From NCBI GenBank assembly GCA_013388515.1, contig JACAFC010000139.1, forward strand, positions 1-35,429: DNA of 35,429 nt, given 5' to 3'. The notes beneath the pieces were generated by a model. The model was not told the origin of the DNA and made no database searches. It saw only the letters and a list, made by a program, of their open reading frames with translations. Within the stretch, counting starts at the first letter, position 1. The number at the start of each line of letters is the position of its first letter. The position numbers and the translations under genes were made by a program. This DNA is from Ignavibacteriaceae bacterium (GTDB lineage Bacteria > Bacteroidota > Ignavibacteria > Ignavibacteriales > Ignavibacteriaceae). Positions 33,980 to 35,429 of this stretch are shown in pieces.

Positions 33980-35065
33980 ATGAAATGGTTTTTCTTTTCT
34001 ATTGTTATAATTCATGCCTTTATTCACGCACTTGGCTTTCTCAAATCATTTAAGCTCGCAGAAATTAACCAGCTTACTCAGCAAATATCAAAACCAATGG
34101 GAATTCTTTGGCTGATTGCTTTAATACTTTTTCTTGCAGCTGCAATTCAGTTAATGATCGATCACAATCTGTGGTGGTTAACAGGACTGGCTGCTGTAAT
34201 CCTATCTCAGTTTCTAATAATTTTATTTTGGCAGGATGCAAAGTTTGGAACGATAGCTAATATTATTGTTCTTTTATCCGTAATTGCAGGATACGGATTC
34301 TGGAGTTTTGAAAATGTTTTCAACAACGATGTATCTGAAAGACTTAAACAAAACAAAAAGTTTGAAAATAATCTTCTTACTGAAAAAGATATTGAGCACC
34401 TTCCTGCACCAGTACAAAAATATCTTAGATATGCAGGAGTAATTAATAAAGAGAAGATTAATAACGTTAAAATAGTCTTTGATGTTGAAATGCGTGAGAA
34501 AGGGAAGGACTGGTTTAAAGCAGCATCTGTTCAGTACAATTTTTTTGATGAACCAACCCGACTCTTTTTTATGAAAGCAAAGATGTTTGGTATGACAGTT
34601 CCCGGTTATCACAGATATGTTGAAGCAAAAGCAACGATGGACATACGCTTGTTTGGTTTATTTCCGATAGTAAAACAGTCGGGAGATATTATGAACAAAA
34701 CAGAAACAGTTACTTTATTTAACGATATGTGTCTGATGGCGCCCGCAACATTGATTGACAAACGCATTAAGTGGGAAACGATCGATAGTTTAACCTCCAA
34801 AGCTATTTTTACCAACAGAGGAATTTCTGTTTCTGCAATTCTTTATTTCAATGAAGCTGGACAGTTAATTAATTTTACTTCAGATGATAGAACCGCAATA
34901 GCTGATATGAAGCAATATCGGTTTTCAACGCCTGTTAAAGATTACAAAAACATAAATGGAATAAACGTTCCAACTTATGGAGAGGCAATCTGGCACTATC
35001 CGGATGGTGAATTTGTGTATGGCAAATTCAGTTTGAAAAGTATTGAGTATAATCTAACTGATTAA
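33980..35065 (+). CDS. DUF6544-like membrane protein
   Basis: 361 residues: four membrane helices in the first third (about 4-21, 41-60, 65-84, 92-109), then a soluble domain of about 240 residues. The domain begins with LPAPVQKYLRYAGVI (141-155), a recognisable start of the DUF6544 family, and contains many beta strands (RMKAKMFGM-like MKAKMFGMTVPGYHRY, and TVTLFNDMCLMAPATLID). The C-terminal part, with GINVPTYGEAIW and a final FVYGKFSLKSIEYN strand, resembles lipid-binding, LolA-like strand patterns. That resemblance is only an impression. The family function is unknown. The ATG has GGAG about ten bases upstream. It is divergent from the ENPP gene. Confidence 0.7.
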   Translation: MKWFFFSIVIIHAFIHALGFLKSFKLAEINQLTQQISKPMGILWLIALILFLAAAIQLMIDHNLWWLTGLAAVILSQFLIILFWQDAKFGTIANIIVLLSVIAGYGFWSFENVFNNDVSERLKQNKKFENNLLTEKDIEHLPAPVQKYLRYAGVINKEKINNVKIVFDVEMREKGKDWFKAASVQYNFFDEPTRLFFMKAKMFGMTVPGYHRYVEAKATMDIRLFGLFPIVKQSGDIMNKTETVTLFNDMCLMAPATLIDKRIKWETIDSLTSKAIFTNRGISVSAILYFNEAGQLINFTSDDRTAIADMKQYRFSTPVKDYKNINGINVPTYGEAIWHYPDGEFVYGKFSLKSIEYNLTD

Positions 35066-35231
35066 ACTTATGAACGCATATTAGATCTGTAATTGTAAAT
35101 TATTTTTACAAAGCTCAGCACTTATTAGTAAGAAAAAATTTTGTGGGGAAAGTTATTACGCTAACATCTTTAACATATTACAAATTCTGGAGACGTTACA
35201 AATCCATACCTGATTATAAGTGGAAGGAATA

Positions 35232-35250
35232 ACGTGCTGCCGGCAGCCGT
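35232..35250. repeat. Perfect 12-base GC palindrome
   Basis: GCTGCCGGCAGC (35236-35247) is a perfect palindrome. The flanking ACG (35232-35234) and CGT (35248-35250) also pair if one T is bulged, giving nine base pairs in a compact cruciform or hairpin. It stands out in AT-rich DNA. Confidence 0.7.
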
Positions 35251-35305
35251 AGTACGGGGTTTACTTGTTATTTCATTTCCTTTATCCTTCATAGATTTGG
35301 AGAAT

Positions 35306-35340
35306 GTCAGCCTCTGGAAACTGCCCGCATTGAGGCTGAC
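35306..35340. repeat. 9-bp inverted repeat near the right edge
   Basis: GTCAGCCTC (35306-35314) pairs perfectly with GAGGCTGAC (35332-35340) around a 17-base loop. It lies 20 bases beyond the end of the partial minus-strand gene, where a terminator would be expected. The minus strand shows TTTATC-type sequence only further on, so termination is plausible but not certain. Confidence 0.6.
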
Positions 35341-35360
35341 GGCTCGTTATGGGCTGTGCA

Positions 35361-35429
35361 TCATTCTTTTTTGATTATTACTCCAGCTTTCATTAATGGA
35401 TCCAATAAATTAGCAGCCCCTCCGTGTTC
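35361..35429 (-). CDS. 3' end of an unidentified minus-strand gene
   Basis: Reading the minus strand in from the right edge gives 22 codons, EHGGAANLLDPLMKAGVIIKKE, then TGA at 35361-35363 — shown here in pieces as EHGGAANLLDP and LMKAGVIIKKE. The composition looks like a real protein end and the inverted repeat just beyond it supports a gene end. Too little is present to name a family. Confidence 0.4.
   Translation of the reverse strand, partial: EHGGAANLLDPLMKAGVIIKKE

Larger units (their letters stand above)
35066..35360. other. Right-end spacer with GC-rich hairpins
   Basis: About 295 bases between the DUF6544-like gene and the partial gene at the edge. The left half is AT-rich; a 52-codon open frame (35074-35229) ends YKFWRRYKSIPDYKWKE but has no ATG, only a possible GTG at 35143, and no clear ribosome site. 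The right half (35231-35360) is markedly more GC-rich than the rest of the window and holds two strong palindromic structures listed separately. No known element was recognised. Confidence 0.4.

Noticed and set aside
35074-35229. 52-codon open frame ending in YKFWRRYKSIPDYKWKE
   Set aside because: No ATG, only a possible GTG, and no ribosome site; it is too short to distinguish from chance.
1-35429. CRISPR array, insertion sequence, prophage, tRNA or rRNA genes
   Set aside because: I saw no regularly spaced repeats, transposase or integrase proteins, or rRNA or cloverleaf structures in this window.

Overview
The window looks like chromosomal DNA of a member of the Ignavibacteria (Bacteroidota/Chlorobi group). 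The evidence is AT-rich DNA, a type IX secretion sorting domain with the NYPNPFNP signature (protein encoded at 27786-28634), a short Bacteroidota-type housekeeping sigma factor (18310-19167), TonB-dependent receptor and DUF1207-type envelope proteins, and Bacteroidota-style promoter boxes (TAnnTTTG). The assignment comes from family knowledge and sequence style, not from a database search.

Left third (1-11125, all on the minus strand, read right to left): the classic translation/RNA-metabolism operon rimP-nusA-infB-rbfA-truB-ribF-rpsO-pnp, followed by rng (RNase G) and the start of gcvT, which runs off the left edge. The genes are tightly packed (rbfA and truB overlap by 32 bases). They cover ribosome maturation, transcription elongation/termination, initiation factor 2, tRNA pseudouridylation, flavin synthesis, ribosomal protein S15 and two RNA-decay enzymes. 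In front of rimP sit a well-formed promoter and, directly before the start codon, a GC-rich hairpin followed by a U-tract.

Middle (11281-24422): mostly single genes for envelope and housekeeping functions. They are an M2-like lipoprotein peptidase, a LapA-like small membrane protein, an M64 peptidase, a bifunctional penicillin-binding protein, an AlaX-type tRNA-editing protein, a nitroreductase gene interrupted by an in-frame TAG, rpoD, a lipoprotein MsrB and an OB-fold-like lipoprotein. Then come three co-directional genes: a YjbR protein, an exported protein made of two copies of a His-containing domain, and a large sensor phosphatase (CBM20-like domain, jelly-roll, 7TM, PP2C/SpoIIE).

Right third (24510-35429): a four-helix membrane protein of unknown function, a staphylococcal-nuclease-like protein with a large insertion, a DUF1207-type protein, a T9SS cargo protein, a TetR regulator followed by a TonB-dependent receptor and an NAD-binding SDR protein, an ENPP-type phosphodiesterase, a DUF6544-like membrane protein, and the last codons of an unidentified minus-strand gene.

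No tRNA, rRNA, CRISPR array, insertion sequence or prophage was recognised. I did not find a complete new multi-gene system. The best candidates for something undescribed are the His-containing duplicated protein (21260-21970), the hairpin leader of rimP and the CBM20/7TM/PP2C sensor.
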